A stretch of 64,000 nt of DNA from Prostheceraeus crozeri (GCA_907163375.1 CAJQUW010011266.1:62001-126000); one strand, 5' to 3'. Positions 43,290 through 52,248 are shown, counted from the stretch's first letter. The notes: generated by a model from the letters alone, not told the origin. Translations and numbers: made by a program.

Positions 43290-43375
43290 TGGGAGTTTAT
43301 ACCTCTCGAACGGGAGTTTATACCTCCCGAACGGGAGTTTATACCTCCCGAACGGGAGTTTATACCTCCCGAACC
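43290..43375. repeat. Four tandem 21-base palindromic units
   Basis: The unit CGAACGGGAGTTTATACCTCC (shown in outline) repeats about four times, each forming GGGAG-tttatac-CTCCC. It lies between the penton and ATPase genes and may be an expanded relative of the double hairpins. Confidence 0.85.
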
Positions 43376-43401
43376 AAAAGATCTATCACCTCTATAATCT
43401 C

Positions 43402-44154
43402 TTAACCTCCAAAATTTATTTCTTGTCCTTTCTCATCAGTGATTCTAATGTTAATGTTGTTAATAGTTTTTCTTGTAATAGGAAAATATATTAATGTTTG
43501 TGGAAATACATTTAATCTATAACCAATGGGTACAGTAAAAGCTGGAAAACTGAATATTAAATTTGATAATTTACCATTTATATATCCTCCTTCAATAATG
43601 TCACAATGTACAACAATTGAATTTATTTCAGTTATTTTTGGAATCTTCTCACCTAAATGATAACCTTGACTATAGGTTTGTTTATTAAATCCTAATAGCT
43701 TTGACAATAATCTATCATGATTAAAATCAACTTGATGATTTTCGTCTAAAGTAAGAGAAAATTTATTAACTGCCGGTTCAACTGCAAAATGTAATTGTTT
43801 CTTATCTTTAAATGGTATACCTAAATGTCTCTTAATTTCATTTGATATTGATTCAACTTCGTAAGAACCAGGAAGAAAAGTTAGTATTTTCCATGTTTTG
43901 CCTTTATCAGTAGAATATCTAAATTGATCATTCACATCTTTGAAAACGTTTTGAATAGTGTTAAATGTAGAGAAACTAGTCAATGCAATTTGATAATTTT
44001 TATTTTGTTCCAAATGTAGAATGGGTTCTAAATTACAAGTGTGTGATGAAGTAGTTGTTATAATTTTTAACGTCGTACTAAATTTTGATGAACCCAAAAT
44101 CTCTGTCAAATTTTCTAAATGATTATTAATTTTGTCTAAATCTGCTGAACACAT
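43402..44154 (-). CDS. Penton-like minor capsid protein of the inner Polinton
   Basis: A single-jelly-roll vertex protein. Its pattern matches Polinton pentons: NYQIALTSFSTFNTIQNVF, FLPGSYEVESISNEIKRHL, LLSKLLGFNKQTYS, SIVVHCDIIEGGYINGK, and the closing NNINIRITDEKGQEINFGG. The length of 250 aa is usual for the family. It lies upstream of the ATPase gene on the same strand. The frame looks whole. Confidence 0.75.
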   Translation of the reverse strand: MCSADLDKINNHLENLTEILGSSKFSTTLKIITTTSSHTCNLEPILHLEQNKNYQIALTSFSTFNTIQNVFKDVNDQFRYSTDKGKTWKILTFLPGSYEVESISNEIKRHLGIPFKDKKQLHFAVEPAVNKFSLTLDENHQVDFNHDRLLSKLLGFNKQTYSQGYHLGEKIPKITEINSIVVHCDIIEGGYINGKLSNLIFSFPAFTVPIGYRLNVFPQTLIYFPITRKTINNINIRITDEKGQEINFGG

Positions 44155-44237
44155 TTTTTAGTTAAAATTTTAAATAAATATTTTTTTATGAAATATTTTT
44201 TTATAAAAAATTAAAAACAACAACATATTTCAGCTAC

Positions 44238-44263
44238 GGGCGAAGCCCTAGAACATTCGGTTC
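44238..44263 (-). repeat. Double hairpin at the 3' end of the gene at 44248
   Basis: GGGC-gaa-GCCC followed by GAAC-attcg-GTTC. It overlaps the last codons and stop of the gene. Confidence 0.8.
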
Positions 44264-45072
44264 GTTACACTTTTATAATCCTCTTCATTTGGAATCTTCT
44301 TTTCTAACAGTCTTTTCAATATAGCATGAATTTCATTGAAACTAGAATTATGTCCTTCTTTTATTGCAGATATTAAAATATTTAATCTATTTAGTAATTC
44401 TTGTGGATCATCTGGTAAAAATATGGTTGTTTCTGTTTTCTGTTTTTCAGATAAACCTTTCCCTACTTTAACTCCCGTTGATAATAAATTTTCTAATTGT
44501 TTATAACGTCTAAGAGATTTTACTGCACCAACTCTGTCTAACATAGCTTTATATTTTATGAGATCTTCTACAGCATAATTATTTAAATCTGCTCCTCTTA
44601 AAAGATTAACAAAATTTCTATCTAAATTAAAAGGAGATTTATCTGGTGAAAAAATTAAACCTCGAAAAGGTTGTGGAAATATTTCTTTTTGTTCGAGATA
44701 AAATCTAGGTATTGTTTTTCCATCTATAAATGAAATAGAATGTTCAAATTGCATAGATTTTGGTAATTTCTTATTAATGTTTGATTCTAGTAATCCATAG
44801 TCATCTAATATAGTTTTGTGCTCTGGATCTGTTATATCAATTTGTTTATCATTATTTGTACTTTCTTTTTCAAGAGTTTTAAATGGTTTCATAGTTTTTT
44901 CAAAATCAGTTTTTACTTGCTCGGTTTGCTGCATTTTTTCAAACATATCAGATTGAATACCAGCTTTTATCATTCTATGTTGAAGATGATTTTCTTTCAT
45001 AATATTTCTTTGTTTTATTAACTCTTCTAATTGTTTAATTCTTTTAAAATTATCAGCTCTAATTTTTTCCAT
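44248..45072 (-). CDS. Unknown helical protein, inner Polinton, about 275 aa
   Basis: Not recognised. I chose the ATG giving MEKIRADNFKRIKQLEEL, since it follows an A-rich leader; the open frame extends 22 codons further. The first 100 residues are a charged helical stretch. The middle has RGLIFSPDKSPFNLDRNFVN and NNYAVEDLIKYKAMLDRVGA, and the end is helical. The gene lies between penton and membrane-protein genes, near the ATPase. Many Polintons carry an unassigned structural gene beside the ATPase, and the outer element has one at 50478-51116 in the matching place, but similarity between the two is too weak to call homology. Confidence 0.5.
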   Translation of the reverse strand: MEKIRADNFKRIKQLEELIKQRNIMKENHLQHRMIKAGIQSDMFEKMQQTEQVKTDFEKTMKPFKTLEKESTNNDKQIDITDPEHKTILDDYGLLESNINKKLPKSMQFEHSISFIDGKTIPRFYLEQKEIFPQPFRGLIFSPDKSPFNLDRNFVNLLRGADLNNYAVEDLIKYKAMLDRVGAVKSLRRYKQLENLLSTGVKVGKGLSEKQKTETTIFLPDDPQELLNRLNILISAIKEGHNSSFNEIHAILKRLLEKKIPNEEDYKSVTNRMF

Positions 45073-45246
45073 TTTTAAAATATAATATTTGAATTTTGTG
45101 GTAACATTGGAATACAGCAAAAACATTTTACTGAACAAATTATTTTTTTATTGCTTTGTTGTCTGACATCTTTTCGTTTAAAGTTTTCTCGTTTTAAGTT
45201 TTGTTTAATAAAGTTTTGTTTAATAAAGTTTTGCTTAAATTTTCGC

Positions 45247-45963
45247 TTAAAGTTTCTTTCGCTCTTCTAAAAAAATTTTATCATTTTCTTCATTAGAAAT
45301 TTTGCCATCACTAGAAATTTTACCATCACTAGAAATTTTGCCATCCTGTCTATTCTTATCATCAACTTTTTCGGACTGTAATTGAAAGGTTTGATTTACT
45401 TCATTAGCTATTTGATCAAATTTTTCAATCTCATCTAACGTAATAACATTATCATCACATACTCTTTGAAAGTAGTAATGTAGTTTGTCATAGACTTCTT
45501 TAATATGTAAATGCTTAGTTTTTAATGATTTTCGTTTCTTAGTTATTAAAGATTTATCTAACATTGTAACAAGTGAAGTTGCAAAAACACCCGTACCTGT
45601 TAAAGCTGTAGCAACTACTGGAATTACTAAAACACCTGAAGATATAACAATTGTTAAAGCACCTAAACTTATTGTTAAGAATATGCCAATTCCTTGTGTT
45701 ACATTCTTAACTTTACTCCATCTCTTTCTCAATTTTTTATAATGCTCTAATCTTAATAATAATTGAGATTCCTTATCTTTCATATACCTTACTCTATCTT
45801 TGTGTTTTTCTTTATTCATTTTTTCAATGTTAATCTTTTCAATGTCCATTAAAGTAGAACTACGTTCATATGATAACGAAGGATATATTCTTGAGGTTCC
45901 TTCCATTTCTGAAGTTCCTTCCACTTTTGTTTCTTCCATTTTTAAAGAAATATTATTAGTCAC
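45247..45963 (-). CDS. Unknown protein with two membrane helices, inner Polinton
   Basis: Not recognised. A charged N-terminal half with coiled-coil potential (EKINIEKMNKEKHKDRVRYM) is followed by two adjacent hydrophobic segments, IGIFLTISLGALTIVISSGV and VIPVVATALTGTGVFATSLV. A charged tail ends in three DGKISS repeats. The start at 45961-45963 lies within the terminal repeat; a second ATG (MEETKVEG) follows eight codons later. It is the outermost gene of the right block. A membrane or entry/egress role is inference. Confidence 0.55.
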   Translation of the reverse strand: MTNNISLKMEETKVEGTSEMEGTSRIYPSLSYERSSTLMDIEKINIEKMNKEKHKDRVRYMKDKESQLLLRLEHYKKLRKRWSKVKNVTQGIGIFLTISLGALTIVISSGVLVIPVVATALTGTGVFATSLVTMLDKSLITKKRKSLKTKHLHIKEVYDKLHYYFQRVCDDNVITLDEIEKFDQIANEVNQTFQLQSEKVDDKNRQDGKISSDGKISSDGKISNEENDKIFLEERKKL

Positions 45964-46441
45964 ATGATATATTTTAAAAACCTGAAAGATGGATAAAATT
46001 CATGAATTTGAAATTCTCAACTTTTATGATTTTCGGTGTCCTGGAACGGTCATGATTTTCAAGGTAAAAATTGTAATTCTCAAATTTGAGATTCTTAACT
46101 TTTCTGATTTTTTTCGGTGTCCTGGAACGGTCATGATTTAAGCGAGAAAATTGTAATTCTCAAATTTGAGATTTTGAAAAATTTGAAAATTGGGTATTTT
46201 TAAAAACGCCCAAATTTATGAATTTAGGTCTTCATAACCTGAAAAATGACCAAAATTCATGAATTTAGACCATTTAAAAAGTACCATTTTTTGAAAAATC
46301 GGTATCTTTAAAAACGACTAAATTCATGTATTTAGGTCTTAAAAACCTGAAAAAGGGTCTAAATTCATGAATTTATGTCGTTTTTAAAGATGCCATTTTT
46401 TGAATTTTATGGTGTCCTGGAACGGTCTTTTGCCCATTACT
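45948..46441. repeat. Inner Polinton right terminal inverted repeat
   Basis: Inverted partner of 28252-28745, with GGTGTCCTGGAACGGTC at 46035-46051, 46116-46132 and 46411-46427. The start of the gene at 45963 reaches into it, so its promoter probably lies within the terminal repeat. Confidence 0.96.
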
Positions 46442-46447
46442 GACTTC
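46442..46447. repeat. Right target-site duplication of the inner Polinton
   Basis: GACTTC, directly after GCCCATTACT. Confidence 0.95.
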
Positions 46448-47880
46448 ACCCATAAATTCATTATAGCGAGTAACAAGATTAGGACAAGGTACTGGAAATT
46501 TCTTCTTTTCCGTTCTATTGTATCGTTGAACTGAAGTAATCGGTGAAACGCTATCAAAATTGCTCATGAGGACAACAGTTTTGTTGTCCCTCCACGAAAC
46601 ACAGATTACTTCGTCAGATTTTCTGTAATCGAAATCTCCACGTTTGCTCAAATTTAGATCGATAGGACAACCTTTTATTCTTTCTCTTCGGACAGTTGCA
46701 GTAGCAGATATACCTTTTTCTTTTAGATATCTCATAACATTCAGAGAACTGAAAAAATTATCAAAGTATAACTCGATCTGAAACACATTTCCTTCGACTA
46801 ATCGCTGATTTATAACCTTCATACCAAGTGGGTGTAGTACAAGAGTATTATAACCTTCATTCTCTTGCCTGCGCTTGCTTTAGGATCAGATCCCTGATAT
46901 GCATCGAAATTCACTAAAAATCCAACTGATTAGCAGAGGCACCAGGCTTTATAGCCGAAACGAATCGGTTTGTTGTTAATGAATTGCTTCAATCGATTCC
47001 GTCCGTATTATCTTATCATTGCCTCATCAATGGACAATTTATCATTGTCTTTTAATGAAATTTTTGAGGCCGCAAAATTGGCAGCATTGATAAGTGGTCT
47101 AACTTTAAATAAGCGATCGGCAGTTTCAGATAGATTGGAGTTGTCGTTGAAATGCATTATCGATTTCAAGGTTCTGAAATCTGCCCTGCTCAGCGATTCT
47201 TGTGCGCCAAGAATTCCGACATCAGAATCCGAGCTCCACATCAGATCTTGTCTTGCTACTGAATGGTATCCACTAAGATAGCAGATACCTATGAACGATC
47301 GAACTTTCTCACTGTCCACTTGAAACGGAACATTTTTCTGATTAGCATACGTTTGAAATTCTTTTGCAAGAAGATCAAATATACCTTCGTTGTACATTTA
47401 GTATATTTCCCAAGGTTCTTTACCATAATGTTGGTCAAGTAATTTCGCAGACCAAACAGGCATAGCTGGGGGATTTGGTGGATCGTTATCTAATTTCTTC
47501 CAAGTAAGTTGACGCGCTTTACAATCATTGATTACTTCTTGAAGTGATCGCCCACAGTCAACTTCTATCTCACCGACTACATCATTTATTTCTCCAATAT
47601 CTCCTTCATCTGCTTCATTGACATCCTCCGTATCACTAACTTCAGTGTGTTCTACAAATAAAAATAAAATATTTTCATTGCACATTATCATCATGTACCC
47701 CATCATCCTTTTACCTGGTGTTATCACTGACAATGTGTATTCATCGGCATCATCTATTTCTTCGTCCACTTCTTGAATCAACGCAACCGCTTCATCCAAA
47801 GTATGACAACGCTTCACCTTCTTCATTCTGTAAAGAAAAACAGATAACGAGTAGTCTACAGCAATGAATAACTTTTTCAA
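46448..47880 (-). pseudogene. piggyBac transposase, N-terminal and core part
   Basis: The N-terminus is acidic (EVSDTEDVNEADEGDIGE), as in the family. The core shows KLSIDEAMIR with the first catalytic Asp, then NNKPIRFGYKAWCLC, and IELYFDNFFSSLNVMRYL with the second Asp. The end, RYNEFMGEV, leads straight into the inner Polinton. A GTAAAAGG...TTTATTTGTAG segment at about 47652-47714 looks like a 63-base intron. Stops and frame changes interrupt the gene, including one after EPWEIY near 47400 and more between 46823 and 47007, so it is not functional. Confidence 0.88.
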
Positions 47881-48636
47881 ACGTTAACCTTCGTCTGGAA
47901 TATATTACCTCAGATGATTATTTATTGAAAGGATTCATTATTTCTGATTGTGATGCGTAAAATTTTTTTAGGCCTACACTATTAATAAAGCGGAAATTAA
48001 AACTTACCTCTCAATATCCTGTTAACTGCAGCAGATGTGATAGATAGTCCAGTCGTATGAGAAACCGAAACCAAAATTTCAAAGCAATCAGATAAAAACA
48101 ATGTGACAGAGGGCAGAAGTTTATTTCAATGGGAAGAATATCAACTATGACCTGATATGGCATTTATTGACATTCTACATATCGTGATAATTTATTATGA
48201 AGTATTACTTACTTCAAAGGTATATGCAAGAAAAATATGCTAAGATATCGCTTTACGCCATCGTCGCATTTTTGAGACGACAATATATAGGTCAAAAATA
48301 CCACGTGTTAAACATATCCTAGGCAACAGATGACACTGTAAATCATCAACGCTAATCGTCCTGTATCGTTATTGAGCAAATTTAACATAGATAAAAACAT
48401 TTTTCTTGTTCAAAACCGAAAGTAAGAAAATGCCCAATTCTACATGTATTTTAACTACAGTTCTTATTGTTTCAAACACAACTTAGTAGACAAGTTAAAA
48501 TATGACTATTGTTTCAAGTCATAAATGACTCATATTTTCATGATACACTGACAAATGGACTTTATATTGTATTGATCTGTGATCAACATTGATGTAAAGT
48601 CGTCGTCGCATTTTTGCGACGCAGGCGCCAAATGGG
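47881..48636. other. piggyBac 5' region, non-coding
   Basis: AT-rich sequence between the transposase start and the right TTAA. Short hairpins of GTCGTCGTCGCATTTTTGCG type occur near 48259 and 48598 and are probably transposase-binding subterminal repeats. Confidence 0.5.
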
Positions 48637-48640
48637 TTAA
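48637..48640. repeat. Right TTAA target duplication of piggyBac
   Basis: TTAA directly preceded by AAATGGG, the right piggyBac end. Confidence 0.8.
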
Positions 48641-48751
48641 AAACTCAATGACACTACCGGAATCGATACTTTTCTGTGGATAACGAATAGATACATAATT
48701 TCTAATGATATCCGTCTGTATAGGTGTTCTATCAAATAAGCAAATGGACAT
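48641..48751 (-). pseudogene. Major capsid gene of the outer Polinton, first codons
   Basis: The frame starts MSICLFDRTPIQTDIIRNYV and reaches VIEF just before the TTAA. This is the standard N-terminal segment of Polinton capsids (P-x-Q-x-x-I ... P-x-x-x-I-x-S-G-x-I-E-F). The rest of the gene lies at 25823-26973, on the far side of the piggyBac insertion. Confidence 0.8.
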
Positions 48752-48826
48752 TCCATTTTTGGTTACATTCCATATTTAAAACAGTCCACGTCGTCTGCGT
48801 TTGGTAGGAGGTATACGAGATGCTCC

Positions 48827-49165
48827 TCACTTACGTTTGCCTGAAGTAGAGAGTGGATTGATGTGACTGATGACAGACCTGATACCAGCCTTACCGACAT
48901 TCTTCAAACGCTGTATTCCATGACGCTTTAGCGATTCTCGAATCGGCAATCTTCCTGAAAGCGCATCACTTGCTACATCTGCTGCTAATTCTTCAGCTTC
49001 CTTTAAAGCTGATTTTCCCACATTTGCGATAGTGGGGAACATCATACCTTTGACAGCACCCAATAGACTACCCCCTTTTTGACGTCTCGATCCAGCATAG
49101 ACGGGAAAGCCAGCTCCATGACTAGCATAGGAGGGAGCAGAATAAAACGCAGCAGTTTGATCCAT
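48827..49165 (-). CDS. pX-like basic virion protein of the outer Polinton, 112 aa
   Basis: The protein contains GAGFPVYAGSRRQKGGSLLG, then FPTIANVGKSALKEAEELAA and a basic tail ending STSGKRK. The Y-x-G-x-x-x-Q-x-G-x-x-L-G core and the following helix (F-P ... G-x-x-A-L-K) are typical of a small conserved Polinton virion protein that resembles adenovirus core or cement proteins. It lies between the capsid and integrase genes on the same strand. It looks whole. Confidence 0.65.
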   Translation of the reverse strand: MDQTAAFYSAPSYASHGAGFPVYAGSRRQKGGSLLGAVKGMMFPTIANVGKSALKEAEELAADVASDALSGRLPIRESLKRHGIQRLKNVGKAGIRSVISHINPLSTSGKRK

Positions 49166-49234
49166 AGGTATTTATTTATTTATATTTACACAATTCATTA
49201 CTTTGCTTAGGAACGTTGACTAACACGGTGTAGG

Positions 49235-50275
49235 TCAGAATGACGAATCCAACTGTTCATTAAATTTGAATAGCCAGCCCATTTCACCAGGCTCCACTTT
49301 TCCCCCTTGTCGTATTTGGTGACGAAGGATCTTTTCAACCATGTAGTCATCATCTTCTTTAGTGATGGCCGTTATCTCATGACGATAAAAACTCCCTTCA
49401 ATCTCTTCACCATGATAATCACGAAGCTTGTAGGTAGTGGGCTTGAATTTCTTGTTAACCTCAGAGACAGTAAATATTTCTTCCGTCAAATTAGGAAGAT
49501 ATCCTTTCGCAAACACGCTTTTCACCTTGGAAATGCGAACTTTGTCATCAACATGAATGTCACGTTTACCTTGTGATGGTTGCTTGCGTTTAGCATTGAT
49601 TTCACGGATTGTATCCACCATGTCTGGAGTTATGTCAGCAGAATTGTGACCAATCATGCGATGAACAGAATGATTGTAAGTGTGTAGAGTATCTTGTAAT
49701 ACATCCGTCCACTTTTGTGTTACTTTTGCAGTGAAATAGCGCCATAGACGAGTTTTCAGTGTACGATTAAAGCGTTCGACCACTGCAGCCTTGTATGCAC
49801 TTTTCACACTAAACAGCTCAATGTTGTGTTTGCGAAATAAAGCACGCACATGTCTGTTTTCAAACTCTTTCCCTTGATCAGTCTGAATACGTGTGGGAAT
49901 GCGTCCTTCGCTGAAAATATTTTGGAAAGCCTCAGCCACTTCTTCACCACGTTTTGTCTTGAGTGGTTGAACCCAAGCATAACGGGAAAATAAGTCAATG
50001 ACAGTTAGGAGAAAGCGATAGCCTTTATTCTTTTTAGCTAATAAAGAAACATCAGCCAAATCTGCTTGCCATTGTTCATCAATATCATGAACGATATAAG
50101 AACGGGTAGGATAACGTTTTCGAGCTTGTGTGTGCAATGCATATGCAGGTTGAGCTTTTAACCATCTCTTCAATTGTTTCTGTGAATAACCACTTGCTTG
50201 TGACAACTCTTTCACTGAAGCATAGCCTGCATAATGCTTTGGGTTATAGTAAATTGATTTCATATGTTCATCCAT
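49235..50275 (-). CDS. Retrovirus-type integrase with chromodomain (INT) of the outer Polinton
   Basis: The 346-aa protein starts MDEHMKSIYYNPKHYAGYAS, an N-terminal helix-turn-helix-like domain usual in Polinton integrases. The catalytic triad is in WQADLADVSLL, IQTDQGKEFEN and AVVERFNRTLKTRL. An SH3-like region follows (HVDDKVRISKVKSVFAKG). The C-terminal YMVEKILRHQIRQGGKVE ... GWLFKFNE is a chromodomain, which may steer integration to chromatin marks. The frame looks whole, and this protein is longer at both ends than the inner Polinton integrase. Confidence 0.95.
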   Translation of the reverse strand: MDEHMKSIYYNPKHYAGYASVKELSQASGYSQKQLKRWLKAQPAYALHTQARKRYPTRSYIVHDIDEQWQADLADVSLLAKKNKGYRFLLTVIDLFSRYAWVQPLKTKRGEEVAEAFQNIFSEGRIPTRIQTDQGKEFENRHVRALFRKHNIELFSVKSAYKAAVVERFNRTLKTRLWRYFTAKVTQKWTDVLQDTLHTYNHSVHRMIGHNSADITPDMVDTIREINAKRKQPSQGKRDIHVDDKVRISKVKSVFAKGYLPNLTEEIFTVSEVNKKFKPTTYKLRDYHGEEIEGSFYRHEITAITKEDDDYMVEKILRHQIRQGGKVEPGEMGWLFKFNEQLDSSF

Positions 50276-50477
50276 CGTCTATTAAGAGGGATCGTTTATT
50301 TGCCTCAAAGTATCAGTTTTTTTCTCCGCTAAGGTTTGCGTCTGTGTTTGAGACCTGCTTTTGTTACTTTTTTTAGCCGTCTTGTATGAATCACTTTTAC
50401 AACATGTACTTAAGCAGTTCAATGACACATGAATGTTTGGCAACTCTGAACATGGGATGCAACATAGCTTCTTCATA

Positions 50478-51116
50478 TTAGAAGTCTGTGATGAAATCAA
50501 ATGAGGAATAACGTGTTGAAGGTTTTGGTATACGCTTCAGTAACTTCTCGGGTGTTTTCAAAGTTTGCTTGATTCTCTTTTTAGGTCTCTCTACACTTTG
50601 CAACTTTCTCTTCCTAGGTGCAGAATCATTTTCCATTTCCTGTAAGGTATCACGACTAAGAATTGCCTTTGGAACATTGAATCTCTTCATACTTTTTAAA
50701 AAGAACTCCCATCCTGTAGGTGTAAAGTGACGACGACGATCACGAACAGCATGATTAATTAAATCTTCCACTCTTGAGTCCCTAATGACTGCACCATCAT
50801 CATCTACCACTTCACCTCGTTGAGTGATTTTCAAGTTGGGTTCGAGACTTCGATATAAGCTCAGTGCACAATTGCGATAGGGTTTGGATGAACGAAGCGA
50901 AAGATCATTGCGAATTTTTTCTTTCAATTGTTTCATTTCTTCTAAGGTAGAACTCTGCTTTATCAAACGATCATATGGATTTTTACTTTGTACAGCTTCT
51001 TGTTCATATTGCTGATTAAGTTGTGACATTTGATTTGCCCAAGGTTGATGAACACTCTGCATTGTAGTCAGATGTATATATTCTTCTTGTGGAATAGCAA
51101 TCATGCGTTGAAACAC
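50478..51116 (-). CDS. Unassigned structural-type protein of the outer Polinton, 212 aa
   Basis: A gene in this place, between integrase and ATPase, recurs in Polintons, but I cannot name its function. The N-terminal half is helical (NQQYEQEAVQSKNPYDRLIK), the centre has RVEDLINHAVRDRRRHFTPT then GWEFFLKSMKRFNVPKAIL, and the C-terminal 60 residues are strongly basic (RKRKLQSVERPKKRIKQTLK), suggesting DNA contact. It ends 20 bases from the ATPase start on the same strand. It looks whole. Confidence 0.55.
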   Translation of the reverse strand: MFQRMIAIPQEEYIHLTTMQSVHQPWANQMSQLNQQYEQEAVQSKNPYDRLIKQSSTLEEMKQLKEKIRNDLSLRSSKPYRNCALSLYRSLEPNLKITQRGEVVDDDGAVIRDSRVEDLINHAVRDRRRHFTPTGWEFFLKSMKRFNVPKAILSRDTLQEMENDSAPRKRKLQSVERPKKRIKQTLKTPEKLLKRIPKPSTRYSSFDFITDF

Positions 51117-51136
51117 TCATAACAATTTATATATGA

Positions 51137-51736
51137 TCATGGGTTTCTCAAAGAATTGACTGCGTAAGCGACAATCCTCAGGATACTCCCGGGCAAAGTC
51201 CAAAAATAAATAATTATAGGGTTTTCCGTAGCAGCCTCAAATACTTCAATTAGGGCTTTTGACTTGCGTGGAAGAACTTGTCGAGATAGGAATTCAACTT
51301 GACTTTTATCGTGAGGATTTTTAAAGATGATGTAGTAATGCGTGTTTAGACTTCGAGTCCGTGCTTCCTTTCCACTTGGAAAAAGATTTTGCATAATAAA
51401 AATGATAAAGCATGGTTTGTGATGAGCAGCCTTGGTAAACATAGCAGTTACTTCTTGTGAGTTCTTACTCTCATTAAGTAAATCATCAAGAATGATAATA
51501 TCATAGGGTTGCATATCAGCAGTGCTGATAATCCCCGGTTGAACCAAGTAACCCTTACCAACCAATTCACGATGCAAGTTATGTTGATAAATTCCATAGC
51601 ACCAAACAACACGATTCAGTATGCAGTCAAAAATCTCATTACGACGCTCCAACAATTGCAGTGTTAAATGTGTCTTCCCACTATGAGAGGGTCCTACTAT
51701 ACACATAGTGCGATTACAGCGTAAACGGAAATCCAT
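51137..51736 (-). CDS. A32/FtsK-type packaging ATPase of the outer Polinton
   Basis: Walker A is IVGPSHSGKTHLTLQLL and Walker B is YDIIILDDLLNESK. HHKPCFIIFIMQNLFPSGKE matches the sensor strand and the Q-N-L-F-P signature of Polinton ATPases. LNTHYYIIFKNPHDKSQVEF and LSRQVLPRKSKALIE follow, also typical. The length of 199 aa fits the compact Polinton form. It looks whole. Confidence 0.94.
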   Translation of the reverse strand: MDFRLRCNRTMCIVGPSHSGKTHLTLQLLERRNEIFDCILNRVVWCYGIYQHNLHRELVGKGYLVQPGIISTADMQPYDIIILDDLLNESKNSQEVTAMFTKAAHHKPCFIIFIMQNLFPSGKEARTRSLNTHYYIIFKNPHDKSQVEFLSRQVLPRKSKALIEVFEAATENPIIIYFWTLPGSILRIVAYAVNSLRNP

Positions 51737-51933
51737 GTTGATTTTGATGAAAAGTTATACCATTTAAATTAGTATCTATCCATTAATGGATTAATCCATT
51801 AATGTAATGTATAATTCAGTGAGATACTATAGTTCAATGGAAACAGTTAGCTGTGTCGTTTGCTGATATGTTATGAGCCAGACAGGAACAATCTGTTTGT
51901 ACGACGATGCTTGTAAAGTTTAATGCCTTTGCA

Positions 51934-52248
51934 TCAATTGTGCTTAAGTGGAAAAGGCTTCCCATAAGCAACGTGTAGAATACATAACTCCAAGCAAGGT
52001 AATGAAAGAAGACCATGATGTATCAGTGATGAAAGTGTATTCGTAAACTGCTTTGGTTTAAAATTATAAGATAGCATATAGTCAACATCTTCACAGTTTG
52101 CGTGAATGATGATAGCATTACTCAAACGATGTATCATCTCTCTACAATCACTGGATGATAATAGTTTTTCCAACACAAGAATCCACTGCCTTGTATAATC
52201 ATGCTTTCTCTTTTCAATGAGACGGTGATACAGTGGTGTCATGGTCAT
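51934..52248 (-). CDS. Unknown helical protein of the outer Polinton, 104 aa
   Basis: Not recognised. Mostly alpha-helical, with LIEKRKHDYTRQWILVLEKL and NFKPKQFTNTLSSLIHHGLL. It lies between the ATPase and UBA+RING genes. At the right edge of the window, the gene after the other UBA+RING gene (63285-63896) has a similar plan (YFNTCLHDLITF against QFTNTLSSLIHH) and is roughly twice as long, so the two may be distant homologues. Role unknown. Confidence 0.45.
   Translation of the reverse strand: MTMTPLYHRLIEKRKHDYTRQWILVLEKLLSSSDCREMIHRLSNAIIIHANCEDVDYMLSYNFKPKQFTNTLSSLIHHGLLSLPCLELCILHVAYGKPFPLKHN

Larger units (their letters stand above)
28252..46441. mobile_element. Inner Polinton (Maverick), 18.2 kb
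   Basis: It starts AGTAATGGGC and ends with the reverse complement, with 494-base terminal repeats and a perfect 6-base duplication. It is much more AT-rich than the outer element. Parts on the minus strand: integrase, PLA2-like, membrane-active-type protein, major capsid, pVI-like protein and fibre-like protein in a left block; packaging ATPase, penton, an unknown and a membrane protein in a right block. Parts on the plus strand: protease, PCNA-like protein and protein-primed polymerase. Most genes are open. A few, including the capsid and polymerase genes, are not continuous frames, with about three or four breaks in all. Terminal repeats differ at only a handful of sites, so the insertion is young. 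Many double-hairpin inserts are scattered through it. Confidence 0.96.
26978..48636. mobile_element. piggyBac transposon, split by the inner Polinton
   Basis: Both ends start CCCATTT inside TTAA sites, as in the piggyBac superfamily, whose ends begin CCC and which duplicates TTAA. Subterminal GCGACG words occur near both ends (about 27119 and 48601-48622). Without the nested Polinton it measures about 3.5 kb. It carries one transposase gene on the minus strand, in two parts separated by the inner Polinton. Internal stops show that it was already inactive or has decayed since. It sits in the outer Polinton capsid gene. Confidence 0.85.
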
